Shown here: positions 1-11,040 of the stretch, piece after piece | Position numbering within the stretch: the stretch's first letter is position 1 | Layout of the letters: each line of letters opens with the position of its first letter | Assembly: GCA_026168455.1 (NCBI GenBank) | Contig: CM047431.1 | Location: 50,838,029 to 50,902,028 of the forward strand | DNA length: 64,000 bases | Source of the DNA: Theocolax elegans | Taxonomy: Eukaryota; Arthropoda; Insecta; Hymenoptera; Cerocephalidae | Direction: 5' to 3' | The notes under the pieces: generated by a model | Seen by the model: only the letters and a program-made list of their open reading frames with translations | Database searches by the model: none | What the model was told of the DNA's origin: nothing | Made by a program: the position numbers and the translations under genes

Positions 1-1101
1 AGTTTTTTGCTTAGCTATTAACAACTATTAACGGGATGGCAAATAAAAAATATACGTTAAATATGCTTCAAGAAGATCTACAAAGTAGCGTTGGTTAGAT
101 CAAGATCGGACTATTAGTTAACTTGTAAAAAATTAAAAACCCTTAAAATTGACGCTTTCTAAAATCCTTCATAACTCGATGAAAAATGAATATATTGATA
201 AGTTATTGAAGTGAGCAATACTACATAATAGTAGAATGAATTTCCCTTTAACACGTTTCTGTGCGATAAATAGATTACGATTAATTTAATTGTTAATTAA
301 AAAAAGCGTTTTTTTCGCTTGCAAATAATGATAAAACGAGCAGTTGCACAGTGCTATCCTTGGGCGGGAATTAAACTTCAATACTTGTATTTTAGTGTAC
401 TAAACTTATTAAATTCATTTTTTATTGTTAAACACCTAAAATAAGCGTTTAAAAACAATGTTAATTTTGCAACATCTTCAAATCATTCCCACGAGCGCAA
501 AAGAAAGTTTAAAAAAATCGGACCCACGGCATTCGATTACTACTATTTTTTTACGTTTTTTAGAGCTGGATTTGTTAATAAATGTTTATTAGGTGCCGAG
601 ATACATTTTTTTTTTCAAAAAATCACAACTCGGAATCTAGTTAACATTAAGAGACGAAACCAGTCCCATTAATCGCAGCGAAAGTCATACTTTGTAAAGC
701 AATTGTTTAATTAATTATTGCCAATGTGGTTTACGTAAACGATTGAGTTGAAGTAAACTAACTTTATTGCGCGTAAGCGAGAGCGTCTTTACGCGGAGTG
801 GGGGAACGCATTTAGAAAAGGACAGACGATTTCAGATTCTCGTATTCGCCGCGCAACGAAAAATTGTTTCAAGCGTTCAAATTTGATTAAGTTGGTATAT
901 CTCGGTAACTAATTAATATTTTTTGACCATTCTTTTTTTAATTCGTATGTACTAATAAAAATAAATATTAATACCAATACAATTTTTACAATTACCTGAT
1001 AGAAAACGTCGAATTTACAAATTCATAATTTTGTAATATTGCGGTACCGATATTTATGTATTAAAAATTACTTTTCATAAATTTTACTTAATGTTATGTT
1101 A
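1..1101. repeat. Left 1.1 kb arm of a long inverted repeat
   Basis: Positions 1-1101 are the reverse complement of 2955-4055 (coordinates of paired bases sum to 4056). In every part I compared the match is exact, including the GC-richer block near 770-860. Pairing stops sharply at 1101/2955. It still holds at position 1, so the outer end of the arm may lie beyond the window. I see no gene in the arm. Together with 2955-4055 it frames the CXC gene, as terminal inverted repeats frame a DNA transposon. Confidence 0.9.
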
Positions 1102-1495
1102 AGTGTACGCTTCCTGCAAAGTAACTGTACACAATGTATTTAATTGTATTTTAATGTATATAATAAATTTTACATTACTTTCTATAATTATACTTCCTTT
1201 TACGGCAAAATATCTATACGTATAATTACAATAAAAATTTAAGTATTATGTTATATTAAGTACATTTATTTATGTACATAGTATGTCATAAAAGTAAGTG
1301 TAATTATAGAAAGTAATTAAAATGTTATTAGATATATTTGAATAATTCTCAGAATTATTGTCAAATGCATAGCCTTGGACAAGGCGATTTTATGACCCTT
1401 TGAAATAAGGTAAGTGCAGGTAAAATTTCCTGTAGGTACCCTGTGCAGATGTTTCTAGTACAATAGATTTCCTGCGTAGGTGTTCATACTGCAGG

Positions 1496-1868
1496 TATAA
1501 AAATGGTCCTTTGAGAATCTTAAATCAGAACTAAATTTGTCAGTTTCGTTCGAACACTCTTAGTGTACGGTTCGTGTGCGATTTTCTGAATTTCTACACC
1601 GACCAATATTGACGCTGTCCAGATAGTGCAGTTTTTAGTTACAATTACTGTTAAAAATTACTTGCAAATCTTTGTGGGTAAGTAATACTTTATATAATAT
1701 TTCAATATATATCTGAACGTACAGTTATTTTTCTTTAGTAAATATTTAGTAATTACTATTTAAATTCTAAATTGCTATTTATTTTGTAACTGATGTATAA
1801 AGTACGATAGTTATATTATAATATAGTATAGCTAGTATTATAATATTATTACCCAAAAATAATTGCAG
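1496..1868 (+). promoter_or_regulatory. Core promoter and 5' UTR intron of the CXC gene
   Basis: A TATAAAAA box sits at 1496-1503. An arthropod-type initiator TCAG at 1525-1528 lies about 31 bases downstream of it, the usual spacing for a start site near 1527. A second TCAGTT is at 1540-1545. A good donor (GTAAGT from 1678) and acceptor (TTGCAG ending at 1868) suggest an untranslated first exon of about 150 bases and a 191-base intron. Sequence reading only; no transcript evidence. Confidence 0.5.
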
Positions 1869-1981
1869 ATGAATTATTTAATTAAAGATTCAAGCTTCTG
1901 CACAAATTAACACTTTTAAACTATACACTAAGAGAAAGGAATATTTGTGACAAATAAATATGTCTTAACTATTAATTCACC

Positions 1982-2362
1982 ATGTCTTTTTCATATACAA
2001 GAAATTTTTCTCTTATGGGACTTACGCATGATGTATTAATAGGCTTGAAACCTACATTATCCAAAAATCCGCTTATACCACCGGATTTGATAGATATTGT
2101 TACTTGCAAATGTGAAAAGGGGTGCAAAGCTATGAATTGTGGTTGCAGGAAACATGGACTTCCCTGTTCCGATTTGTGCTTCAATTGTCATGGTCAATTT
2201 TGTACAAATGCAAAAAAGATCGAGCCCGAAATAATTGACGAAACAGAAGAAGTAGAGTTGAATTTTGAAGACAGTGTAGAAGAAATTGACGAAGGTTTAC
2301 TTGATTGCAGCATTGAGCACAGTGAAGTACAAAATAAAAAGAGAAAAGTCGACGATTTGTAA
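1982..2362 (+). CDS. Small CXC-domain (tesmin/TSO1-like) protein inside a long-inverted-repeat element
   Basis: This 126-residue protein has one cysteine-rich CXC motif at residues 42-74, with nine cysteines at 42, 44, 48, 53, 55, 62, 66, 69 and 74. CXC motifs of tesmin/TSO1, LIN54 and MSL2 proteins bind DNA through clustered zinc. An acidic tail follows (about residues 81-115), and the C-terminus carries KKRKV at 119-123, which looks like a classical nuclear localisation signal. An in-frame stop lies three codons before the ATG, so this start is secure within the exon; a spliced 5' UTR precedes it. A polyadenylation-like AATAAA lies just after the stop. It is the only gene between the 1.1 kb arms. 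No transposase is visible, so whether it is the element's own DNA-binding protein or captured cargo is inference. Confidence 0.75.
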   Translation: MSFSYTRNFSLMGLTHDVLIGLKPTLSKNPLIPPDLIDIVTCKCEKGCKAMNCGCRKHGLPCSDLCFNCHGQFCTNAKKIEPEIIDETEEVELNFEDSVEEIDEGLLDCSIEHSEVQNKKRKVDDL

Positions 2363-2954
2363 TAATTTTAAGTACAATGACAGGGCAAAAATAAACTGTA
2401 AATAGCAATATAAAATAATAAATTATATTATACATAAACCCGACATTTTGTACACTATATTTTGTTTTTACCCGACATTTTCTTAGCATTCATCAAAAAA
2501 TCTCTTAAAAATTATCTACAAATTTTTTCAAACTATTTTATCACTAAATAATTGAAATTTGTAAGCAGACGCAAAGTTCAGTTTTATACCTACCCATTGC
2601 AGTCGAAAAGTAATTATTTATCATTAATTAATTTAAAATTAATAATGTAACTAATTTAAAAAGAAAAATAGTGACCAATATTATAAAAAGTATACGTATT
2701 TTACGAGCTTACTGTAAAATTGCGCACCATTATCCAAGGAACTCGTGCACAATTTTATTTTTATTAAATACATATTATTATTCTGTGAAATGTAGATTTT
2801 AAAATATTTATGTATTAAATTTTACTCTTAACAAGTTATGCATTAAAATTAACTTTGCTATTTTACTTTTAATTATAAATTATTTTGCGTAGAAAATAAA
2901 TGATGCAATTTTTAATGTATAATAGTCAAGTGTAATCACAATCGCCACCTTGAA

Positions 2955-4055
2955 TTAACATAACATTAAGTAAAATTTATGAAAAGTAATTTTTAATACA
3001 TAAATATCGGTACCGCAATATTACAAAATTATGAATTTGTAAATTCGACGTTTTCTATCAGGTAATTGTAAAAATTGTATTGGTATTAATATTTATTTTT
3101 ATTAGTACATACGAATTAAAAAAAGAATGGTCAAAAAATATTAATTAGTTACCGAGATATACCAACTTAATCAAATTTGAACGCTTGAAACAATTTTTCG
3201 TTGCGCGGCGAATACGAGAATCTGAAATCGTCTGTCCTTTTCTAAATGCGTTCCCCCACTCCGCGTAAAGACGCTCTCGCTTACGCGCAATAAAGTTAGT
3301 TTACTTCAACTCAATCGTTTACGTAAACCACATTGGCAATAATTAATTAAACAATTGCTTTACAAAGTATGACTTTCGCTGCGATTAATGGGACTGGTTT
3401 CGTCTCTTAATGTTAACTAGATTCCGAGTTGTGATTTTTTGAAAAAAAAAATGTATCTCGGCACCTAATAAACATTTATTAACAAATCCAGCTCTAAAAA
3501 ACGTAAAAAAATAGTAGTAATCGAATGCCGTGGGTCCGATTTTTTTAAACTTTCTTTTGCGCTCGTGGGAATGATTTGAAGATGTTGCAAAATTAACATT
3601 GTTTTTAAACGCTTATTTTAGGTGTTTAACAATAAAAAATGAATTTAATAAGTTTAGTACACTAAAATACAAGTATTGAAGTTTAATTCCCGCCCAAGGA
3701 TAGCACTGTGCAACTGCTCGTTTTATCATTATTTGCAAGCGAAAAAAACGCTTTTTTTAATTAACAATTAAATTAATCGTAATCTATTTATCGCACAGAA
3801 ACGTGTTAAAGGGAAATTCATTCTACTATTATGTAGTATTGCTCACTTCAATAACTTATCAATATATTCATTTTTCATCGAGTTATGAAGGATTTTAGAA
3901 AGCGTCAATTTTAAGGGTTTTTAATTTTTTACAAGTTAACTAATAGTCCGATCTTGATCTAACCAACGCTACTTTGTAGATCTTCTTGAAGCATATTTAA
4001 CGTATATTTTTTATTTGCCATCCCGTTAATAGTTGTTAATAGCTAAGCAAAAAAC
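2955..4055. repeat. Right 1.1 kb arm of a long inverted repeat
   Basis: This is the reverse complement of 1-1101. Both arms are 1101 bases long with no indels in the parts compared, so they are very young or kept alike by gene conversion. The 1853-base spacer holds the CXC gene and its promoter. Because the partner arm reaches the window edge, 4055 is a minimum end. Confidence 0.9.
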
Positions 4056-4716
4056 TGAATTTTGCAACTTTGGGAATTTTTTTACAGCTTAGCGTACAGC
4101 GGATTTTACATCTTTTTTTTTTCTAGCATCAGCACATGGTTATCTATGACGCCATATTTTTTTTTTCGACTTTGTAATTTTTCCGCAAAACGGTACTTTT
4201 TTCCTTAATTCGACTGGCCTATGAGTGACACTGTACAATTGACGACGCATCTAACAGTTACGCACGCATGGTCTACGATTAATATAAATCTATTGCAGCC
4301 ATTGATTGGTCTTTTCTATGGCTGATTTTATGCCTGGGAATAATCGTTTGATTATATCAAACGTTTCTGTAAACGCTCGCAATTTTCAAACGGGAAAATC
4401 AGTACAGGAGATTACACGTAAACGCAGATGTTAGACATCTAAAATGTGAACCAACCGTTCTTGCCTTCAAATCCTTTCTAAAACACTCGTCAACAGGGTT
4501 TTATCCCACTAATTATGAACCTACAAATAATGAAACATATTCTTTTAAATGTCAAGTTAATTGTATAATATATAAAAGATGATTTGAGCATTTTATACTA
4601 ATTAAGGGTGTTCAAAGGTACTCAAGTATTTCATATTATGGATATTATTTTCTCATTGATATTTTATGGTGTTCACTCACTAAACAGAATATCGAAAACA
4701 TTAAGTAATAAATTTT
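4056..4716. other. Intergenic AT-rich stretch, no gene seen
   Basis: No open frame of note. A short hairpin (CGTTTGAT/ATCAAACG) lies near 4346-4365. Poly-T runs are frequent. The first bases may still belong to the inverted arm if that extends beyond the left window edge. Confidence 0.6.
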
Positions 4717-4890
4717 TTAGTAAAAATTACTATTTTAATGGTAAAAGAAGAACAGACTTGCACAATTATAAAAAATGTTATTAATAATGGTGAAAATTGA
4801 CAACATTTTGGAAAAATTACCATTAATAAGGCAATTTTTACCATTATTAATAGCAATTTTTAGGCACGATCGTTACACGGAAGTGCCTTA
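4717..4890 (+). mobile_element. Scrap related to the Penelope-like fragment at 10795-11040
   Basis: The stretch starting near 4731 (TTTTAATGGTAAAAGAAGAA, then CAGACTTGCACAATTATA) matches the reverse complement of 11000-11030 with a few substitutions. The stretch GGCACGATCGTTAC at 4863-4876 matches the reverse complement of 10799-10812. The two ends are shared but most of the middle is missing or replaced, so this looks like an internally deleted relative. Residues 4780-4853 form an imperfect hairpin. No intact coding is left. Confidence 0.45.
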
Positions 4891-5149
4891 TATTTTCATC
4901 ATCGCAAAATATGTGATACCTCAAAAAAATATATATTTTGACATAAAAATAAAATTTATGCAACTTAGAACCCATCCAAACCTCTCCCTAAAATGTATGT
5001 ATGGATGTGTGTATGTATGAAATCCTGTGACCAAAATAACTCTGCTAATTTTTTATCGATTGAGCTGAAATTTACAGGGTATATTTGTTAAAATTATAGA
5101 ACTCTGAGGTCCTATTTTCAGATGTATCGCTCATAAATTGTGGAAGTTA

Positions 5150-5880
5150 TGGTGCGTTTTATAATTTAGTAAAATTGGTTTATGCATATTATCTCCAAAA
5201 ATACTGTTCTTACGTACATAATGAATTTAGACAACATTTTCGTCTTAAAATTATAAAACTTTTTTCTATACAACACTTTCTGATTCGAGCAATATTTTTA
5301 AAGATACGTACATAAAAACAATGAAAATCATTAAAAATCTACAAAAAAGCACGTTTTTTCATTATAAATTGAAATGTGTCATTTTTATATAAAAAGTGTA
5401 AATAGACAAAATATTCGTCACAAAATTACAAAACTTTTTCCCATGGAACACTTCATGATCAAAACTGTTTTTTTGAAGATAACAATATAAAAACGATTAA
5501 AATCATTAAAAATCTACAAAAAAGCACGTTTTTTCGTTATAAATTTAAATGTATCATTTTTATATTAAAAGCGTAAACGGACAAAATATTCGTCACAAAA
5601 TTACAAAACTTTTTCCTTTTGTACACTTAACGCTCAAAACAATATTTTCGAAGATAAACATAGAAAAACGGTCAAAATAATGAAAAAAGCACAAAAAAAC
5701 ACGTATTTTTGCAATAAAACGAAACGTATTGTTTTTACTGAAAAACTTTTAATGAACAAAATGTTCGTATTAAAATAATAAACCTTTTTTCTATTATGCG
5801 CTTAACGCACAAAACAATACTTTCGAAGATAAACATAGAAAATCGGTTAAAGTAATCAAAAAGATATGAAATAACGTTAA
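5150..5880. repeat. Degenerate tandem repeat, about 175-bp period, four copies
   Basis: A block reading roughly ACAAAATATTCGTCACAAAA recurs at about 5229, 5406, 5579 and 5755, giving periods of 177, 173 and 176 bases. Each copy also carries a block ending in CTACAAAAAAGCACG. Later copies are more diverged. The period is nucleosome-sized, like insect satellite monomers. No coding is seen. Confidence 0.75.
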
Positions 5881-5919
5881 AAAGTTGACTTCTATTGTAT
5901 AATTATTGTTGATGTAATA

Positions 5920-6290
5920 TCATTTTCTTTTATCAGTATTTGATGTATGTAAGTTTTTAATATCTTTCTCCGGTTCATCATTTTCGTCATCAGATAAATT
6001 GCTACCATCTTGTAAATCTGGTCCAATTATTTCAGAAATATAGTCAATTGACACCTTAACCGCCAATTTTTTAGTCTTTCTTGAAGTGTCAAATTTTGTA
6101 CACCATTCTAAAATTAATTATATTTATGTAAAAAATGAAAAATAAGTATTGAAATTATTATCATTGTTACAAAAAATGATTCCTATCTAACATTTTTGTT
6201 TTGAAGGCGTACTTTTTTGAAATTCAGGTACCCAACTGGTATGACTTCATCATTTAAATGCACTACACTTTCATACTCATCTTTAAAATA
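5920..6290 (-). pseudogene. Exon-like reading frames downstream of the LARP1 relic
   Basis: On the minus strand, about 6105-5925 reads openly through a stretch ending in an acidic Asp/Glu-rich segment, and about 6287-6185 reads a second short open segment. Both have flanking sequence that could act as splice sites. I do not recognise either protein piece, and they may or may not belong with the LARP1 relic just upstream. They could be broken exons of the same duplicated segment or chance open frames. Confidence 0.25.
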
Positions 6291-6399
6291 AATTAATTAT
6301 TTTACAATTATTTTACAAAAAGTAAAAAATTATTTTCTTTTATGCTACAAATAAAAACTTACATTACAATACTTTTGATGTACAAAGGACAATTTAAAC

Positions 6400-6953
6400 A
6401 AATGTTTCATACTCCCCTTCTCTTTCTCCAAAAATGTTTAAGCCATACTTTTCTTTCTAAAAAAATAATATATGTATGTATAAAATAATATACCTGTTAA
6501 TAGACAATTACATTGTAATCTATCTTAAGTTTTTTAATAATATATTTTAATATAACAATTTCAAATTATAAATTTTATTTGTACCGTAAAATGCAATGTC
6601 TATATTTAAAAATTCTGAAAATATATCTTATGTAGATAAATGCACTTACCACTTTTATAATTTTTCACTGTTTCCACTTGAAAATCTTTATAAAGTTGTC
6701 TCAATTTTTGTTCTATACCGTAATTATAAAATCAAAACAGACACTTAAACCCATAACAATATCCTTCACATACATCTTCATAAGCTATTGTACTAAACTC
6801 TTCGTACATAGTGCAATTGAAATTCTCCTTTAAGAAAAATGACCAAAATTGGAAGAGTATGTTCACCTCTTGTAATTTCTCTATACCAAGTTGTTTACGC
6901 TCTGAAATAAAAAGAGATTCCATGAACTCTAAAGTGAATGACTTTACGTACAT
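6400..6953 (-). pseudogene. Decayed LARP1 DM15-region fragment
   Basis: The minus strand of 6901-6650 resembles the DM15 (cap-binding) repeats of the La-related protein LARP1. It reads RKQLGIEKLQEVN, then FWSFFLKENFN, MYEEF and, after an in-frame TGA, YGIEQKLRQLYKDFQVETV. The TGA replaces an expected arginine codon (CGA to TGA is one change). A good acceptor (TTTATTTCAG) ends just before 6901 and a good donor (GTAAGT) starts at 6649. The next exon-like piece from 6456 continues the family pattern (YGL, FW) but needs a one-base shift. Kept splice sites mean it arose by genomic duplication, not by reverse transcription of a spliced mRNA. No RNA-binding La module is present in the window. Confidence 0.6.
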
Positions 6954-7060
6954 TTTATAAATAATGAATTTAACAACATGATTAATATCAACATGATTTC
7001 TTTAGCTAAGAAAAGAAAACATATTATAATAATCATCATCACATCAAGAATTTATAACTT

Positions 7061-7739
7061 ACTAGGAGAGACCACGGCCTTCGGATCACGGATCTTAACC
7101 AAACTCTGGGATATGTTTTGTAATATAAAAATATGAAGAAATCCAAATTTTTAGACCCTAACGCTACGATTTATCAAAGTTATAGGCCACTAAAGCAAAT
7201 TGTGAAGAAAAAGTACTTTCACTTTGATCGCTTATAACTCAAAAACAAATAGAGATAAACACTTGAATTAAAAACCATAAGAAAGTTGAGATCAAGTAGA
7301 TACGATTTAAAAAAAAGTAAGCTCAAATCACTCAATTTGCTTCAAAGTTATGGAGAAAATAAGAAATTGTAGAAATTTTAGCCAAACAAATCAATGAATT
7401 TTTACTTGTAAATTTTGGCTAAAATTTCTACAATTTCTTATTTTCTCCATAACTTTGAAGCAAATTGACCGATTTGAGCTTACTTTTTTTTAAATCGTGT
7501 CTACTTGATCTCAACTTTCTTATGGTTTTTAATTCAAGTGTCTATCTCTGTTTGTTTCGGAGTTATAAGCGATCAAAGTGAAAGTACTTTTTCTTCACAA
7601 TTTGCTTTAGTGGCCTATAACTTTGATAAATCGCAGCGTTAGGGTCTAAAAATTTGGATTTCTTCATATTTTTATATTACAAAACATATCCCAGAGTTTG
7701 GTTAAGATCCGTGATCCGAAGGCCGTGGCCTCTCCTAGT
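7061..7739. mobile_element. Palindromic foldback element
   Basis: Two arms of about 325 bases (7061-7386 and 7413-7739) are inverted copies around a loop of about 27 bases. Outer ends read ACTAGGAGAG and its complement. Arms differ at a few positions. No coding. A diverged relative lies at 59293-59820 with the same internal order of motifs (ATATGAAGAAAT, GACCCTAAC, TTTGATCGCTTATAA). It is probably a non-autonomous foldback or MITE-like DNA transposon. Confidence 0.8.
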
Positions 7740-10436
7740 TAGTTACAAAAAGTACATTCAAGGTTTTTAATATCTTACCTTTTAAACAACGTGAATGATA
7801 TTTAGGATACACTTGTTGAGTGAAACCGTTCACTTTCAATAACGAATGACTAGGATGTTGGAAAGTTGACAATGATTGCGGAGCACCACCGTAAACTAGC
7901 TAAGAAACCTTCGTTTGAACTTGTATCAGCACTACTTCTGTAAATATAAATTAAAAATAAAAACCTATTATTATTGTAATAGAAAATAAAGCTAATTATT
8001 CAAAAGCATAAAAAATATCACATTAAGTAATAAAATTTGTTAGAAGATAACACATTAAACATCAGTTAATGGATTGAAAATCTTAATGATGTTCGCAAAA
8101 CACTTATTAATTAATATTGCATAATTACATAATTTAACAATTGTTATATATGTTAAATAAAAATTATACTGTGCTTAAATTATAAATTTTATAAGCTTAT
8201 TTCAAAATTAATATCTATGTAATTTATATAATTACAGTGAATATGTTCTCGGTCTTAATAATTATAAGTGCCGTTCTTTATAATTATAAGCCTTTATAAT
8301 TTAAATTATTGTATTTATTATTACATAATAAGAACTTTAATAATAAAATAATAAATACAACATTAAATGCAAACTTAATGTAATTTAAAATAAATTAAAA
8401 AATGTAATAATAAAATGTCACAAACCGTTAATGTATACCAGATCAACCTTGAGAAAGATTAAACATCGCCAAAACTATCCCAATACAAAACAAGAGGCTC
8501 GTGGTTATTGTTGAATTGAACCACTATTGTTCGACTGCACTACCATTGTTACTCTTGTATTAAAATTGACTAGTAGGTGAATTACTCCTATAATTCATAA
8601 TTATCTTATATAAATTATCTTTAAATTTAATTATAATGTATTCTACAATTTAAAACATAAATAAAATGTAAAAAAATAAATATTACTCAGTTATTGACAA
8701 CTTACGGCAACTTAATATTTTCAAAAATAAATAAAATATAAATCTTATACAATAAATAAATTAACTAGATAATAAATAAAAATTATTTACCATCCAAAAA
8801 TAGTTATTATTCTATTATTTTCAAACACTGCCAACATTGGACAAATACTGGACAAGATCTTCTGCTGTTTTGTAATGCTCACTTAACTTTATATTAGAAT
8901 AACTAATATCATACAGTAAAACTTCATGAAAATCATATAAAAACTATATGTATACGTAACATATATATACATAATGTATATACATAATTTTATATACACA
9001 ATAAAATAAATAAACTAACGTTATATTTATTGTCCGTTTTAATAGTGCCATCAGCGCCATCATATACACATAAGTATAATGTATATCGCATTTTATGTAA
9101 CCCGCGTCCCGTATCCAAATTTAAATTTCAAATTTTTTTTATGTTTTTACAAAAATATTTATTTATAAAAATTCTTTTTTTTTTATTTATTTTTTAATAC
9201 AAACAATCGATTAAAAAAAAGAATTATAATAAAAAATTTTATTTATTAAAAAAAATCTAATATTATTATAACAAAATTTGATATAAAAAAATAGAAAACA
9301 GTAAAAAATATTTACCACACACAAAAATAAAATTTTGAAAATAATCTAAACGTCAAACCCTGTAAATCATGTTTTCAATATGTCCAAATAATTCTAAAAT
9401 TTTAAATTAAAATTTAATTAAAATTTTTAAATAAAATTAAACAAAAAACTTGGTTCTTAAACTTGAAAAATTTGGACTTAAACGTTAAATAAACATAACG
9501 AATTTATTGTGTCTGCGAATTCTAAGAATATATTGATTTTATATTACTTAAATATATTTGTCTTTTCAAATATTATAATTACTTTTTTCTTAATTTTTCT
9601 AATTTATTTAATAATAAAAAAAAGAAATCATTAACGTTTACATGTTATTAATAACATTGTAATTTAATATAGTAGTTAATAATTCACTCTTTATGTACAT
9701 ATTTCAATTTACTGTGTTCACTGAGTTTTTCACTTTGACAAATTCATCAATTTAAACATAAAAAGTACATATAGGTACCATACACTACTCTAAATATACT
9801 ACCAAAGAAGGCACCCGATAACACATCTTTGGGACCTAATTAAATTTATATAATGCTCCAGCAACCATTCCACCAGCTGCATAATAAAAAAACAAAGCTT
9901 CATACAAATGAATTTCTTAAAAATTAACAAATTTAAACAATATACATGAATGCTGCTGCTATATCGAATAAATAAATTAATTATATTGTTTCATATAGAC
10001 TAATTTAAATTGCGCAATATTTTATCACATTTACTTACCTTTACTGTCCAAAATATACGTCCCATTAATAATTTTTTACCAAATATTCTTTAGAAGGAAC
10101 ATTAATGTAAAACAAATAAACTATATGGTTTTATATAAACATATGTAAATTATGTATATATGTATTTTTTTCACATCACGTTACAAAAATGTGATTCCTA
10201 TTATTTCTTTCTTGCCAAATATTTTTTTTTTTAATTTTTGAAATATTTGAGGAACAACACTTTTCTTTTCAATACATTGATATTCAGAATATTAGAATAA
10301 TATCTAAAATTTAACATCTATAAATACATTTTAAATTTATTATTAGAACATATATGTATATGCAAAATAATAATTCTGCATACTATAATTACAATTCTAA
10401 TTATTATTATTATTATTTTATATAATAACAAAAACC
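7740..10436. other. Long AT-rich intergenic stretch without recognisable genes
   Basis: About 2.7 kb of very AT-rich DNA with poly-A and poly-T runs and short ATATAC repeats near 8940-9000. I find no exon with convincing codon structure and no inverted repeat as clear as those elsewhere in the window. Confidence 0.6.
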
Positions 10437-10479
10437 ACCAACGGTGCGAGCGCGAAGCGCCAGCTATAGCTCAGCCCCC
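10437..10479 (+). mobile_element. Possible Helitron-like 3' end
   Basis: A GC-rich hairpin-like motif (GCGCGAAGCGC) in otherwise AT-rich DNA is followed after about 25 bases by CCCCCTAG and a T. Helitron 3' ends have a short GC-rich hairpin shortly before a terminal CTRR. The stem here is short and no 5' end was found, so this is only a candidate. Confidence 0.25.
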
Positions 10480-10794
10480 CTAGTATGTTAATGTTAATAT
10501 TATATCTGAAGTATGACAGTCCCAAGCCTGTTTAATAGCAGAGGGAAATGTGATAAAAATTTCCAAACCATTTAAATTTCTACAAAAAACAATTGTAATG
10601 ACTAATTCAAGTAATTTATGCTGTTCTTTTAAATGATGGAATCAAAAAATAGCCAGCGAAGATTTAGAGTTTTTTTTAGAAGTTTTGATTCCTTTTTGTT
10701 ATTTATGTTTCTAATTTCTATTGTATATATTACGATCAAATTTTTTTAATGTAAATAGGTGAAAGGCACCATCAACACATAACCATTTAGTATT

Positions 10795-11040
10795 ATTGTA
10801 ACGATCGTGCCTGGAATGTAAAAGCGTATAGCTTTTACATATTTCGGCCCCATTAGTTATAACAAGGTTCATAGTCTAATATTTTTACATTAGTCCAATT
10901 AAATTCATGATCTTTATTATTTGCAATATGTGCAGTAACAACTGCATCCGGGTTATTATTTTGTTGATGTTCGTTAATTCTTGTTATAATTGTATAAGTC
11001 TGTCCTCCTTTTACCATTAAAATAATAATTTATACTAGCA
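10795..11040 (-). mobile_element. Fragment resembling the GIY-YIG endonuclease end of a Penelope-like retroelement
   Basis: The minus strand reads GGQT, TRINEH, VVTAHI and then FNWTNVKILDYEPCYN before a stop. That order (GQT, TRINEH, a V-x-x-H-I block, and a VKILD-x-EP-x-YN block) is what I expect from the C-terminal GIY-YIG endonuclease domain of Penelope-like elements. The catalytic N-terminal part is missing and no reverse transcriptase is nearby, so it is a dead fragment. A shortened relative is at 4717-4890. Confidence 0.5.

Noticed and set aside
1..4055. Reading the 1.1 kb inverted arms as a chimeric foldback-read artefact
   Set aside because: Such artefacts give palindromes with little or no spacer; here a 1.85 kb unique core with a complete gene separates the arms. 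It stays a minor possibility because the left end is at the window edge.
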